Shown here in pieces: positions 18,566 through 26,949 of a stretch of DNA of 64,000 nt; positions within the stretch are counted from its first letter, which is position 1; each line of letters opens with the position of its first letter. Below the pieces are notes generated by a model that saw only the letters and a list, made by a program, of their open reading frames with translations, ran no database searches and was not told the DNA's origin. This DNA is from Bacillota bacterium (GTDB lineage: Bacteria; Bacillota_I; Bacilli_A; Izemoplasmatales; Hujiaoplasmataceae), in contig JAHIRM010000005.1 of NCBI GenBank assembly GCA_018818595.1, positions 62,001-126,000 of the forward strand. Reading direction: 5' to 3'. Position numbers and translations under genes: made by a program.

Positions 18566-19383
18566 TGAATTATCTTGATAAATTAACTAAAGCTAAAGAT
18601 TATATTCAATCAAGAATTAATATAATTCCAGATACGCTGGTTATTTTGGGCTCCGGATTAGGAGATTTTTCTAAAGTGCTTGAAAATACTTTGACTATTC
18701 CTTATTCAGAAATTCCTTATTTTAATTTTACTCAAGTAGAAGGACATTCTGGCGAACTACATATGGGATTGTTAAATAAAAAATGGGTTTTTTGCATGAA
18801 TGGAAGAAATCATTATTACGAAGGAGCAAGCGACGAAGAAATGCGATTTCCGATTCAACTTTTTGCCACTTTAAATGTTAAAAACGTAATTGTTACAAAC
18901 GCATGCGGCGGAATGAATTCCTCTTTTAAACCAGGAGATTTAATGGTTATTGAAGATCACATTAATTTAATGGGAAGAAATCCGCTCATAGGACGCAACT
19001 TAGACACAATTGGGCCAAGATTTTCCGATATGAGCCAAGCGTATGATGAAGAGTTTCTTATTAGAATTCAAAAAATCGCAAAAACCGAAAAGATTGAACT
19101 TAAAAAAGGAATTTACGTTGGCTATAGTGGTCCAAATTATGAAACAAAAGCCGAAATTAAAGCATTTTCAATTTTAGGAGGAGACGCAGTTGGAATGTCA
19201 ACGGTTCCTGAAGTTATTGTTGCTAATCACGCAAAAATGAGAGTGTTAGGAATCTCTTGTATTACTAACATGGCTACGGGGTTACAAAAAAACAGATTGA
19301 CACACGATGAGGTTTTAGAAACAAGCCGAAAAGCATTAAATTCTTTTTCAACTTTGGTATCAAAATTTATAGATACTCTATAA
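18562..19383 (+). CDS. punA: purine nucleoside phosphorylase
   Basis: The enzyme phosphorolyses guanosine/inosine-type nucleosides to free base and ribose 1-phosphate, a purine salvage step. It has 273 residues, the size of the trimeric PNP family. Signatures: ILGSGLGDF phosphate loop, EGHSGELHMG, GRNHYYEG, TNACGGMN and the base-contact region SGPNYETKAEIK, then GMSTVPE and SCITNMATG. The start overlaps the preceding stop as ATGA behind AAAGGAGG. Trimeric PNPs usually prefer guanosine and inosine over adenosine, a family property I did not test here. Confidence 0.93.
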   Translation: MMNYLDKLTKAKDYIQSRINIIPDTLVILGSGLGDFSKVLENTLTIPYSEIPYFNFTQVEGHSGELHMGLLNKKWVFCMNGRNHYYEGASDEEMRFPIQLFATLNVKNVIVTNACGGMNSSFKPGDLMVIEDHINLMGRNPLIGRNLDTIGPRFSDMSQAYDEEFLIRIQKIAKTEKIELKKGIYVGYSGPNYETKAEIKAFSILGGDAVGMSTVPEVIVANHAKMRVLGISCITNMATGLQKNRLTHDEVLETSRKALNSFSTLVSKFIDTL

Positions 19384-19399
19384 ATCAAAAAAAGATGCG

Positions 19400-19428
19400 T
19401 TGAATTTTTAATATAAATAAGTTATACT
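19400..19428 (+). promoter_or_regulatory. promoter of the PspC-domain gene
   Basis: TTGAAT (19400-19405) and TATACT (19423-19428) have a 17-base spacer, and lie 22 bases before the ATG. Confidence 0.75.
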
Positions 19429-19450
19429 AAATTTAACAAGAGGTGAGAAT

Positions 19451-19723
19451 ATGTCTACAAAAAAATATTTATATCGAGACGTTAAAAACGGTAAAATTTC
19501 TGGTGTAGCTGCGGGATTAGCTGATTACTTTGATTTAGATGTTACATTAATTCGTATTATTTGGATTCTTTTGGTATTCTGTGCAGGAACAGGGGTACTT
19601 GCCTACATTATCATGGCAATTGTCATTGAACCGAAAAGCATTGTTATGGCAAAACATCCAGAAGAAAAAGAAACTGTAATTGATAATTCAGATGATCCCT
19701 TCGCAAAATATGATAAAAAATAA
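19451..19723 (+). CDS. PspC-domain membrane protein
   Basis: This 90-residue protein has the PspC domain: a KISGVAAGLADYFDLDVTLIRIIW core followed by one or two membrane helices (about 30-58). In other bacteria PspC proteins take part in envelope-stress responses, but stand-alone Gram-positive copies are mostly uncharacterised. The charged C-terminal tail is short. The gene has its own promoter and a strong terminator, so it is a single-gene unit. Confidence 0.88.
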   Translation: MSTKKYLYRDVKNGKISGVAAGLADYFDLDVTLIRIIWILLVFCAGTGVLAYIIMAIVIEPKSIVMAKHPEEKETVIDNSDDPFAKYDKK

Positions 19724-19750
19724 AAACACTCGATTAAGTCGAGTGTTTTT
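19722..19750. terminator. bidirectional terminator between PspC and diguanylate cyclase genes
   Basis: A perfect 12-bp stem (19722-19733 with 19739-19750) is flanked by A-run and T-run, so it can act on both converging transcripts. Confidence 0.9.
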
Positions 19751-19752
19751 TA

Positions 19753-20631
19753 TTATATAACAAGATTTCTGCCACTGTTTTTTGCAACAAACAAATTTTG
19801 ATCTGCTCGATCGATTAACGTAGTAGGAGTGTCAATCTCTTGATTTTCTACCACACCAAAACTTGCTGTAATGTTGAAGTGTTGTTCGTTGAAAACAAAA
19901 TCATATTTTTCTATGGCTTCCCTATATTGATTTGCAATTATTTTAGCAGCAGCTAAGGTGGTATGATTTAAACAAATTATAAATTCCTCTCCACCAAATC
20001 TTGCAAACCAATCATGATCATTTCGAATTTTATTTTGAATGATTTTTGCAAATGTTTTTAAAGTATAGTCCCCAACAATATGACCATAAGAGTCGTTTAC
20101 AACTTTAAAGTTATCGATATCGGCCATAATCAAACAAAACGGAGAGTTTATTTGGCTTGAAATAGCTTGGTCAACAGGGAGTCGTTCGTTGATGTAGCGC
20201 TTATTAAAAATATTTGTAAGGGTATCCTTTGTTATTAGTTCATTAGTTTTATCAATGACTTTTTTTAACTCAATAACTCTGTCATCAATCATATCTATAC
20301 TGTTGGTGATATCTTTAAGTAACTCTAAGACAACTTTTCTATTATCAATTGTGGTTGGAATGGAAGTAATCAAAAAGGCTACGTTATTTATATATTTTGT
20401 TTTAATAATAGTTTCTGACAAATTAAGTGCCCGCATCGAAGTACAGTTATCACAAATTTTTCCTGTTTTCCAAAAAGTATAACACGAATCAGCACCTTTT
20501 TCCCAAATGCCATCATGATAGACAACAACTTCTTTGTTAACTGGATCTACAACACGGATTTCATCATACATTTTATTAAAACTTGTTAACTTTTTTACAA
20601 TCATTTGTAGGGTTTGGTTTGATTTTTTCAT
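19753..20631 (-). CDS. diguanylate cyclase with Cys-containing N-terminal sensor
   Basis: This is a GGDEF enzyme predicted to make cyclic di-GMP from two GTP. The 292-residue protein is soluble, with no membrane helix. Residues about 10-115 look PAS-like and contain Cys spaced as C-x9-C-x2-C (CYTFWKTGKICDNC). A coiled linker follows. The GGDEF domain (about 130-290) has DTLTNIFNKRY, ADIDNFKVVNDSYGH and the intact active-site RFGGEEF. The Cys set suggests metal, haem or redox sensing, which is inference. The frame allows a GTG start three codons earlier, but ATG 20631 is better placed behind GATGAGGTG. No phosphodiesterase or PilZ gene is visible nearby. Confidence 0.88.
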   Translation of the reverse strand: MKKSNQTLQMIVKKLTSFNKMYDEIRVVDPVNKEVVVYHDGIWEKGADSCYTFWKTGKICDNCTSMRALNLSETIIKTKYINNVAFLITSIPTTIDNRKVVLELLKDITNSIDMIDDRVIELKKVIDKTNELITKDTLTNIFNKRYINERLPVDQAISSQINSPFCLIMADIDNFKVVNDSYGHIVGDYTLKTFAKIIQNKIRNDHDWFARFGGEEFIICLNHTTLAAAKIIANQYREAIEKYDFVFNEQHFNITASFGVVENQEIDTPTTLIDRADQNLFVAKNSGRNLVI

Positions 20632-20649
20632 ATAATTCACCTCATCTTT

Positions 20650-20677
20650 ATTATACTTCTATTTTAAATTATGTAAA
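20650..20677 (-). promoter_or_regulatory. promoter of the diguanylate cyclase gene
   Basis: On the minus strand, TTTACA (20677-20672) and TATAAT (20655-20650) are spaced by 16 bases. Confidence 0.7.
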
Positions 20678-20759
20678 GCGAGGGTTATAAACTTCACGGT
20701 ATATTAAACGTAAAAAAAATTAATATTTTTTCTATATATTGCTTTAAAACAAAGATAAA

Positions 20760-20823
20760 AACAATGAATTATGAATAAATATTTTTTGTTTTAGTCATTG
20801 TTATTTGAAGATAAATTCATAAT
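20760..20823. repeat. interleaved inverted repeats in intergenic region
   Basis: AACAATGA (20760-20767) is complementary to TCATTGTT (20795-20802), and ATTATGAAT (20768-20776) to ATTCATAAT (20815-20823). The order A-B-A'-B' could form alternative hairpins or a pseudoknot. The rest of the 20632-20913 gap is A/T-rich with only the two divergent promoters visible. Confidence 0.4.
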
Positions 20824-20913
20824 ATTTTTTTGTCATCACAATTTTAAAAAAAGCGGAAATCTTCCTTTTCATTTCTTGAAATTATCGTTATAATAGAAGA
20901 AAGAGGTAAGAAA

Positions 20914-22179
20914 ATGAATGGATATCAATTGCATAAAAATATATTATGTATCGACTTAAAAAGTTTTTATGCATCGATAGAATGCAGTCTTTTAGGCTTG
21001 GATCCATTTAAAACGCCACTTGTAGTTGCGGATTACGCAAGAGGTGGCGGATCAATTGTATTAGCGGTTTCGCCATATCTAAGAAAATTAGGAGTTCCCA
21101 GTAGGTGCCGAATTTTCGAATTGCCAAAAAACATAAAAATTATCTTTCAAAAGCCAAGAATTGAAAAATATTTAGAATATTCAACAAAAATCATCGAAAT
21201 TTATCTAAGATTTATTTCAGAAGAAGATATATATGTCTATTCGGTTGATGAAGTGTTCATGGATTTTACAAATTACCTTGAGTATTACCAAAAAACTGAT
21301 TATGAGATTGCCAAAATGATTATGAAAGTAATTTACAAAGAAACAAAGGTATATTCTACTTGCGGAATAGGCCCCAATATGTTAATTGCTAAATTAGCGC
21401 TGGACATTGAATCAAAAAAAGAGCCAAACTTTATTGCAAAATGGGATTATGATGATTTGCCAGAAAAATTATGGCCAGTAACTCCACTCAGTGAAATGTG
21501 GGGAATAGGTCGCAACATGGAAAGGAATTTAAATCAATTACGACTATATAAAATTGGGGATATTGCCAATTATGATGTAAAAAAATTGAAAAAAAAGTTT
21601 GGAGTAATCGGAGAAGAACTTTACTATCATACGCACGGGATAGATATGAGCCTTATTCAAGATAAATTAAAAATAAAACCCGTTAGTAAAAGCTACGGAT
21701 CGGGGCAAACTTTATTTCAAGATTATTACAAACCAGAAATTTTTCAAATTATTTCTGAAATGGTTGATGACGTTTGCAGAAGACTTCGAGTTAGTAAAAA
21801 ATTAGCAAAAACCGTGCATTTTGGAGTGGCATATAGTAAAGATCTCGGTGGAGGATTTGCTAGACAACTAACAATAGAACAACCATCTGCGAATGAATCA
21901 GTCATTTATAAAGCTTGTTTATATTTATTTGAACAATTTTATGAAGGAGACCCTATTAGACGCGTTCATGTTGGAGTTGGAGGACTAACGGATAAGCAAG
22001 AGTATCAGTTTAGCTTCTTTGAAGATGTGAATCAACTTATTAAGGAACAACAAGTTTTTTCAACCATTGATGAAATTAAATATAAATTTGGTAAAAATAG
22101 CGTAAACAGAGCATCGAGTGAATTAAAAGAGTCTACTATCAAAAATCGAAACGAAATGATTGGTGGACATCATGCCTAA
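20914..22179 (+). CDS. Y-family DNA polymerase (UvrX/DinB-like)
   Basis: This is a translesion DNA polymerase of 421 residues. Catalytic segments are CIDLKSFYASIEC with the first metal-binding Asp and steric-gate Tyr position, and VYSVDEVFMDFT with the second acidic pair. A helix-hairpin-helix region (MWGIGRNMERNL) and the little-finger domain (after about residue 240) follow. Sequence style and the downstream YolD-like gene match the UvrX/YqjW branch of Firmicutes. It has a TATAAT -10 shortly upstream and an AGAGGT ribosome site. I saw no Bacillus-type LexA box near the promoter. Role: mutagenic bypass of damaged DNA. Confidence 0.9.
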   Translation: MNGYQLHKNILCIDLKSFYASIECSLLGLDPFKTPLVVADYARGGGSIVLAVSPYLRKLGVPSRCRIFELPKNIKIIFQKPRIEKYLEYSTKIIEIYLRFISEEDIYVYSVDEVFMDFTNYLEYYQKTDYEIAKMIMKVIYKETKVYSTCGIGPNMLIAKLALDIESKKEPNFIAKWDYDDLPEKLWPVTPLSEMWGIGRNMERNLNQLRLYKIGDIANYDVKKLKKKFGVIGEELYYHTHGIDMSLIQDKLKIKPVSKSYGSGQTLFQDYYKPEIFQIISEMVDDVCRRLRVSKKLAKTVHFGVAYSKDLGGGFARQLTIEQPSANESVIYKACLYLFEQFYEGDPIRRVHVGVGGLTDKQEYQFSFFEDVNQLIKEQQVFSTIDEIKYKFGKNSVNRASSELKESTIKNRNEMIGGHHA

Positions 22180-22501
22180 TACTTATGTAGATAGAGGGAT
22201 AGTTAAATGGAATGCATTTGATGCATTAACAGGGTATCATTCAATGCTTGAAGAAATGAAGTATCGCTTAGGAAAAAAAGAAAAACCTAGTTTAAGTGAT
22301 GATGCTCTCGATGAATTAAATATGAAATTGCAAAGCGCATTAATGCAAAACGAAGAGATAGAGCTTAGATATTTTCACGATGGATATATTAGGTTTACGT
22401 TTGGAAAAATAAAAAAAGTAGATTATACAAGCAAAGAAATCGTCCTTTCTACATTAGAGCGATTTAGAGCAGAAGATATTATCGATATATTTCCGGCCTA
22501 A
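22172..22501 (+). CDS. YolD-like family protein
   Basis: This is a 109-residue YolD-like protein. It starts with YVDRGIVKWNAFDALTGYHSML, the typical family opening, and ends in a small beta-rich part (IELRYFHDGYIRFTFGKI). YolD-like genes regularly follow UvrX-type polymerase genes, and YolD/UmuD-like roles have been suggested; the biochemical function is not established. The ATG at 22172 overlaps the polymerase stop by eight bases; an upstream in-frame TTG is less likely. A terminator follows directly. Confidence 0.85.
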   Translation: MPNTYVDRGIVKWNAFDALTGYHSMLEEMKYRLGKKEKPSLSDDALDELNMKLQSALMQNEEIELRYFHDGYIRFTFGKIKKVDYTSKEIVLSTLERFRAEDIIDIFPA

Positions 22502-22534
22502 AGAGTTAAGAAATTTAGTTCTTAACTCTTTTTA
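22501..22534 (+). terminator. terminator after YolD-like gene
   Basis: A 12-bp stem (22501-22512 with 22519-22530) is followed by T residues. Confidence 0.88.
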
Positions 22535-22606
22535 GTTTAAACAATTAGAATCGTATTTAAAAAAATGAAAAAATATGCTAAAATAAAATAAGACGAGGTG
22601 TATTTT

Positions 22607-23308
22607 ATGACTAAAAAACGTTTCAAATTAGAAAGTTCAAAAATTGTGTATTTAATTTTGGTGGGAATTGTCTTTTTGGAACTGATTGCGTCAATAATAA
22701 GTGTCGTTTTAGCAGACGATGCGGACATTAGAGATGCGGGTATTTCAAACATCTTTTTGGCTATATTAGCAATCGCACTTTTTTCAATTCCTTGGATAAT
22801 CGAATCCAGATTTAAGTTAGACATTCCAAATTATTTAGAAATTTTAGTTTTAATTTTTCTTTTTTGTGCCATCGTACTTGGGAACATTCATGGATTTTTG
22901 GTTAGCATAAATGGCTATGATAAAGTTCTTCATATCGTGAGCGGAATTACGATTTCGATTATAGCGTTTGAAATAATTCATTTTTACAACCAGAGTCGAG
23001 AACTATCCCAGCAAATGAACACTAGACTCGTCTCTATATTTGCATTTACATTTGCAATAACCTTGTTAGTTTTTTGGGAATTTTATGAATTTATTGTAGA
23101 TACAATTGCCTACAATTCAAACGAAGATACTTTAAGAAATATGCAAAGATATCAATGGGAAAATTTAATTCCAATTTTCCCGCAGGACAATGGATTAGTA
23201 GATACGATGCTTGATTTAATTGTTGGCTCGATTGGCGCTTTTGTAGTTTCGATTGTAGGATGGAAATTATTAGACTATAAACAATTTAAAAAGAATAAAA
23301 AGAGGTGA
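22607..23308 (+). CDS. multi-pass membrane protein, DUF2238-like
   Basis: This 233-residue protein has about six predicted membrane helices. Conserved-looking polar residues sit in LGNIHGF, YDKVLHIVSG, VFWEFYEF and DTMLDLIVGSIGA. That pattern resembles the DUF2238/VanZ-like group of small integral membrane proteins, where His, Asp and Glu residues cluster near helices. The function is unknown. The ATG at 22607 is preferred over an upstream GTG that lies inside the GACGAGGTG ribosome site. It is four bases before ispE, so the two are probably cotranscribed. Confidence 0.65.
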   Translation: MTKKRFKLESSKIVYLILVGIVFLELIASIISVVLADDADIRDAGISNIFLAILAIALFSIPWIIESRFKLDIPNYLEILVLIFLFCAIVLGNIHGFLVSINGYDKVLHIVSGITISIIAFEIIHFYNQSRELSQQMNTRLVSIFAFTFAITLLVFWEFYEFIVDTIAYNSNEDTLRNMQRYQWENLIPIFPQDNGLVDTMLDLIVGSIGAFVVSIVGWKLLDYKQFKKNKKR

Positions 23309-23312
23309 TTGT

Positions 23313-24164
23313 ATGGTAATTGAAAAGGCGTATGCTAAAGTAAATTTATTTATCAACGTACTAGATGCAAGAAAAGATGGATATCATGATTTAGAAATGA
23401 TTAATGCAAAAATCAATCTATTTGACACTTTAAAAATAGAAAAAACAAATTGTGAAGGATTAGTCATTATTCGATCAAACGATTTGTTTTTATCCAATCA
23501 AAACAATATCGTTTTTGATACAGCAAGATATATGATGCACACATACGTTCCGCAATTTGGAATTCAAATTGAAATTGATAAAAAAATTCCTTTTGGAGCT
23601 GGATTGGCTGGAAATTCAGTCGATGCAGCAAGCATTATTAAAGGGATAAACACGTTATTTGAATTAAATTTATCTAATGAAGAAATGATTCAAGTAGGTT
23701 TAAAATTTGGCGCAGATATTCCTTATTGTTTAGTTGATTATCCTGCATTAGTTGAGGGATTGGGAGAAAAAATAACTAAAATCGATTTTGATTTTTCTTC
23801 TTATAAATTACTTCTTATTAATCCAAGAGTTTACATTGCCACAAAAGATATTTTTACGATTGGAAACCGTAAAGGGTTTATCAACGTGGACATTAATAAC
23901 ATAAAAAAAGCCATTGTTCATAAAAATATTGATGAATTTATTGCAAATATGCACAATGCATTGCAAGAAATATCCATCGAAAATAATCAAGACGTTGCAT
24001 TAGCTAAGGCAAGAATTAGCACTAAACTAGGAGAAAAAGGACTAGTAATGACCGGGTCTGGATCTACATTTATTAAATTAATGAAAGAAGTGGATCAAGC
24101 TACGAATGATTTTCTTTCAGAGTATCGTGATAACTATTTCATGAATATTTACAATTTTTTATGA
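23313..24164 (+). CDS. ispE: 4-diphosphocytidyl-2-C-methyl-D-erythritol kinase
   Basis: IspE is the GHMP-family kinase that phosphorylates CDP-methylerythritol in the methylerythritol phosphate route to isoprenoids. It has 283 residues. Signatures: AYAKVNLFINV with the conserved Lys, DGYHDLEM, and the ATP loop PFGAGLAGNSVDAA. The loop differs slightly from the usual GAGLGGGSSDAA; TGSGSTFI ends the C-terminal part. It implies isoprenoid synthesis by this route, although no other gene of the pathway lies in the window. It follows the membrane protein gene by four bases. Confidence 0.9.
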   Translation: MVIEKAYAKVNLFINVLDARKDGYHDLEMINAKINLFDTLKIEKTNCEGLVIIRSNDLFLSNQNNIVFDTARYMMHTYVPQFGIQIEIDKKIPFGAGLAGNSVDAASIIKGINTLFELNLSNEEMIQVGLKFGADIPYCLVDYPALVEGLGEKITKIDFDFSSYKLLLINPRVYIATKDIFTIGNRKGFINVDINNIKKAIVHKNIDEFIANMHNALQEISIENNQDVALAKARISTKLGEKGLVMTGSGSTFIKLMKEVDQATNDFLSEYRDNYFMNIYNFL

Positions 24165-24182
24165 TTTTTATTATAAAAGCTA

Positions 24183-24211
24183 TTGGAAAACGTTTTCTTG
24201 CATGATATAAT
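24183..24211 (+). promoter_or_regulatory. spoVG promoter overlapped by a cre-like palindrome
   Basis: TTGGAA (24183-24188) and TATAAT (24206-24211) are 17 bases apart. A 12-bp perfect palindrome, GAAAACGTTTTC (24186-24197), overlaps the -35 and spacer. Its 15-base frame matches the catabolite-responsive element consensus at all but one position. Confidence 0.65.
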
Positions 24212-24231
24212 CATACAAAAGAGGTGGTAAT

Positions 24232-24501
24232 ATGTTGATAACAGAAGTTCGTGCAAAAAGAGTTAATGGAGATAATCGTTTAGTGGGAATTGCCGCCATT
24301 ACAATTGACGAATGCTTCGTTGTTCATGAATTAAGGATTATTGAAGGGAAAAACGGGCTTTTTGTAGCAATGCCAAGTCGAAAAATGCCGAACGGAGAAT
24401 TCAAAGATGTTGCCCACCCAATCAATACCGAAACAAGAAGTTTAATTGAAAAAGCTGTCTTAGAAGCTTTCGAGAAACTTCCTGAAGTAAAAGTTGAATA
24501 A
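24232..24501 (+). CDS. spoVG: SpoVG family regulator
   Basis: SpoVG is a small nucleic-acid-binding regulator, best known from septation and sporulation in Bacillus but present in many non-sporulating Firmicutes and Mollicutes relatives. The 89-residue protein begins with ITEVRAKRV and has the conserved FVVHELRIIEGKNGLFVAMPSRK core. AGAGGTGG precedes the ATG. It sits alone between a promoter and a terminator. No sporulation genes are visible here, so a general regulatory role is likelier. Confidence 0.95.
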   Translation: MLITEVRAKRVNGDNRLVGIAAITIDECFVVHELRIIEGKNGLFVAMPSRKMPNGEFKDVAHPINTETRSLIEKAVLEAFEKLPEVKVE

Positions 24502-24518
24502 TTATCTAACTTAACCAC

Positions 24519-24555
24519 AAAGTGCTAACTTATCAAAAGTTAGCACTTTTTTCTT
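24519..24555 (+). terminator. terminator after spoVG
   Basis: A 13-bp perfect stem (24519-24531 with 24537-24549) runs into a T tract. Confidence 0.92.
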
Positions 24556-24613
24556 TTGAAAAAATAGTGTATAATAGATAGTGGTTAAAATCTTATATTC
24601 TTGGAGGGATAAA

Positions 24614-25564
24614 ATGGCTGTTTTTCATGGGTCAAAAGTAAAAGTATTTGCCCTAAGCTCTAACAAAAAATTAGCAAAAGATATTGCAGATTATATTGGC
24701 ATTCCGCTTAGTCACTGCGAAGTATCACACTTTGCAGATGGAGAAATTAATATCAACATTCCCGAAACAGTTAGAGGACACAAGGTGTTTGTAATTCAAT
24801 CAACTTGCAGTCCAGTAAATGAACATTTAATGGAATTATTAATTATGATTGATGCTTTAAAAAGAGCTTCTGCAAGAGAAATTAACGTAGTAATTCCTTA
24901 TTACGGATATTCAAGACAAGACCGAAAAACAAAAGCGCGCCAACCAATTTCAGCCAAGTTAGTTGCGGATTTATTACAAGTTGCGGGAACCACTAGAGTT
25001 CTCTGCATGGATTTACATGCCGCTCAAATTCAAGGATTTTTCAATATTCCGATTGATAATTTTAGAGCACTTCCAATTATCGCAGAATATATCAAACAAA
25101 AAAATATACAAAATTGTATTGTTGTCTCTCCAGACCACGGAGGCGTTGCAAGAGCGAGAGCGTTAGCCGACGTTTTATCTGCACCAATTGCAATCATTGA
25201 TAAAATGAGACCTGAACCAAACGTTTCAGAAGTAATGAATATCATTGGTAGTGTAAAAGGAAAGAATTGTATTATTATTGATGATATGATTGATACTGCA
25301 GGATCTATTTTTGCCGCAGCACACGCTTTAAAGAATGCGGGAGCATTAGATTTATATGCTTGTTGTACTCACCCACTACTTTCTGAAAACGCAGTAGAAT
25401 TAGTTATGAAAGCTCCGATTATTGAACTTGTATGTACAGACACCATTGAACTTCCAAAAGAAAAAACCTTTGAAAAGTTAGTTCAATTATCAGTAGCTAG
25501 ACTCTTAGGACAAGGAATTATTAATATTATTGATGATCAAGGAGTATCGACATTATTTGCATAA
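24614..25564 (+). CDS. prs: ribose-phosphate pyrophosphokinase (PRPP synthetase)
   Basis: Prs makes phosphoribosyl pyrophosphate from ribose 5-phosphate and ATP for purine, pyrimidine, NAD and amino acid synthesis. With the ATG at 24614 it has 316 residues, the class I length. Signatures: [22 protein letters not shown] with metal-binding residues, [12 protein letters not shown], and the PRPP loop [11 protein letters not shown]. The frame is open 11 codons upstream, but TTGGAGGG is placed for 24614. A TATAAT lies at 24570-24575. It is a single-gene unit ending in a terminator. Confidence 0.97.
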   Translation: MAVFHGSKVKVFALSSNKKLAKDIADYIGIPLSHCEVSHFADGEININIPETVRGHKVFVIQSTCSPVNEHLMELLIMIDALKRASAREINVVIPYYGYSRQDRKTKARQPISAKLVADLLQVAGTTRVLCMDLHAAQIQGFFNIPIDNFRALPIIAEYIKQKNIQNCIVVSPDHGGVARARALADVLSAPIAIIDKMRPEPNVSEVMNIIGSVKGKNCIIIDDMIDTAGSIFAAAHALKNAGALDLYACCTHPLLSENAVELVMKAPIIELVCTDTIELPKEKTFEKLVQLSVARLLGQGIINIIDDQGVSTLFA

Positions 25565-25567
25565 TAA

Positions 25568-25600
25568 AAAAGTTGTCTAAAATTTAGACAACTTTTCTTT
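25568..25600. terminator. terminator after prs
   Basis: A long near-perfect palindrome with the core GTTGTCTAA/TTAGACAAC is flanked by A- and T-runs. It probably serves both prs and the converging MATE gene. Confidence 0.88.
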
Positions 25601-25605
25601 TTAAA

Positions 25606-26949
25606 TTAAATGGATTGTATCCATATTTTTGATTTAAACAACTTCAATCCAATGATTAAGCGAACCAATTCTTCAAAAGCAATTATTAAATATACCAATA
25701 CAATTGGAAAGCGGAAAACAGAAGAGGCAATTAGTCCCAAGGGAACACCGATGAACCACGTCCCCAATAAATCCATATAAAAAACGTATTTTGTTTTTCC
25801 GCCAGACTTTAATATACCTCCCAGCACCATGTTGGAAACCTTAATCCAAAGTACAACCGCAAAAGCAATTAAAAGCAAAGTAGTAGTTTGTTTTGTTGAA
25901 TCGGATACTAAAAATAATTGAGGATATAATTTAGAAAAAGAAATAACAAATAATCCAATTATTGTTGTTCCAACCAGACCGATTTTCATAGATTTTTTGC
26001 CAAGAAAATATGCCATATCATAATCCTTTTTTCCTAATTGATTTCCAACTAGAATGGATGTAGATTGGTAAATTCCAAAAAACAAACCAATGCTTAACAT
26101 TACAACAGGGGTAATTAAAGTCATTGCTGCCATCTCTGAAGTTCCAATATGTCCATAAATAATACTATAAACATTTTCACCCACACTCCAAAGAAATTCG
26201 CTTAAAAATAATGGCAAAATAATTAGAAACGCGGTTTTCATAAATGCAAATTCACTTCTTATTTTAAAATTAATTTTGTATTCATCTTTTGCTTGATGAA
26301 CAATAAAAAAGAATAATACAACAAAAAATTCTATAAATCTAGTAATGGTAGTTGCTATTGCTGCGCCGGCGACTCCAAGGGCAGGAAGACCTAAATGACC
26401 AAAAATTAAAATGTAATTTAATAAAGTGTTTATAATAACTGAAACAATAGAAGCTACCATTGGTTGTTTTGCTTTTCCGGTGTTTCGAAGAAGAGTACTA
26501 AGCATGATAGTTAAAAAGCCAGGAAAGAAACCGATGGTTAAAATTTTTAAATACTGACTACCGATTGAAATAACAGAGGAATCAAAAGTATAAATTGACA
26601 TGATGCTTGTTGAAAAGAAAAATGCAACAATAAAGAAAATTGATGTAAGCATTAATCCCCATTTTATACAAAGCGTAAAAGCCTTGGAAACGTTTATTTT
26701 GTCGGATTTTCCTCGAAATTGACTAATCAAGATTGCTGCACCAACGGATATAGATGCAAGAGTAAAAAAGAAAACAGAAGGATACTTTCCTCCTAAGCCA
26801 ACAGCGCTTATGCTGGTTTCTCCAAGAGATCCAACCATAATTTGATCAATAACACTTAATGAAGATTGAAATAAACTTTGTATCGAAACAGGAAGTGCAA
26901 TCGCAAGAATATATTTTAAGTAATTCTTTTTAGTAATTTGATTATCCAT
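25606..26949 (-). CDS. MATE family efflux transporter
   Basis: This 447-residue integral membrane protein has about twelve helices, matching multidrug and toxic-compound exporters driven by sodium or proton gradients. The N-terminal half carries ALPVSIQSLFQSSLSVIDQIMVG and the second half repeats the pattern (LPLFLSEFLWSVGENVYSIIYG), the usual internal duplication. The start overlaps the upstream regulator by eight bases, so export is probably controlled by that regulator. The substrate is unknown. Confidence 0.9.
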   Translation of the reverse strand: MDNQITKKNYLKYILAIALPVSIQSLFQSSLSVIDQIMVGSLGETSISAVGLGGKYPSVFFFTLASISVGAAILISQFRGKSDKINVSKAFTLCIKWGLMLTSIFFIVAFFFSTSIMSIYTFDSSVISIGSQYLKILTIGFFPGFLTIMLSTLLRNTGKAKQPMVASIVSVIINTLLNYILIFGHLGLPALGVAGAAIATTITRFIEFFVVLFFFIVHQAKDEYKINFKIRSEFAFMKTAFLIILPLFLSEFLWSVGENVYSIIYGHIGTSEMAAMTLITPVVMLSIGLFFGIYQSTSILVGNQLGKKDYDMAYFLGKKSMKIGLVGTTIIGLFVISFSKLYPQLFLVSDSTKQTTTLLLIAFAVVLWIKVSNMVLGGILKSGGKTKYVFYMDLLGTWFIGVPLGLIASSVFRFPIVLVYLIIAFEELVRLIIGLKLFKSKIWIQSI

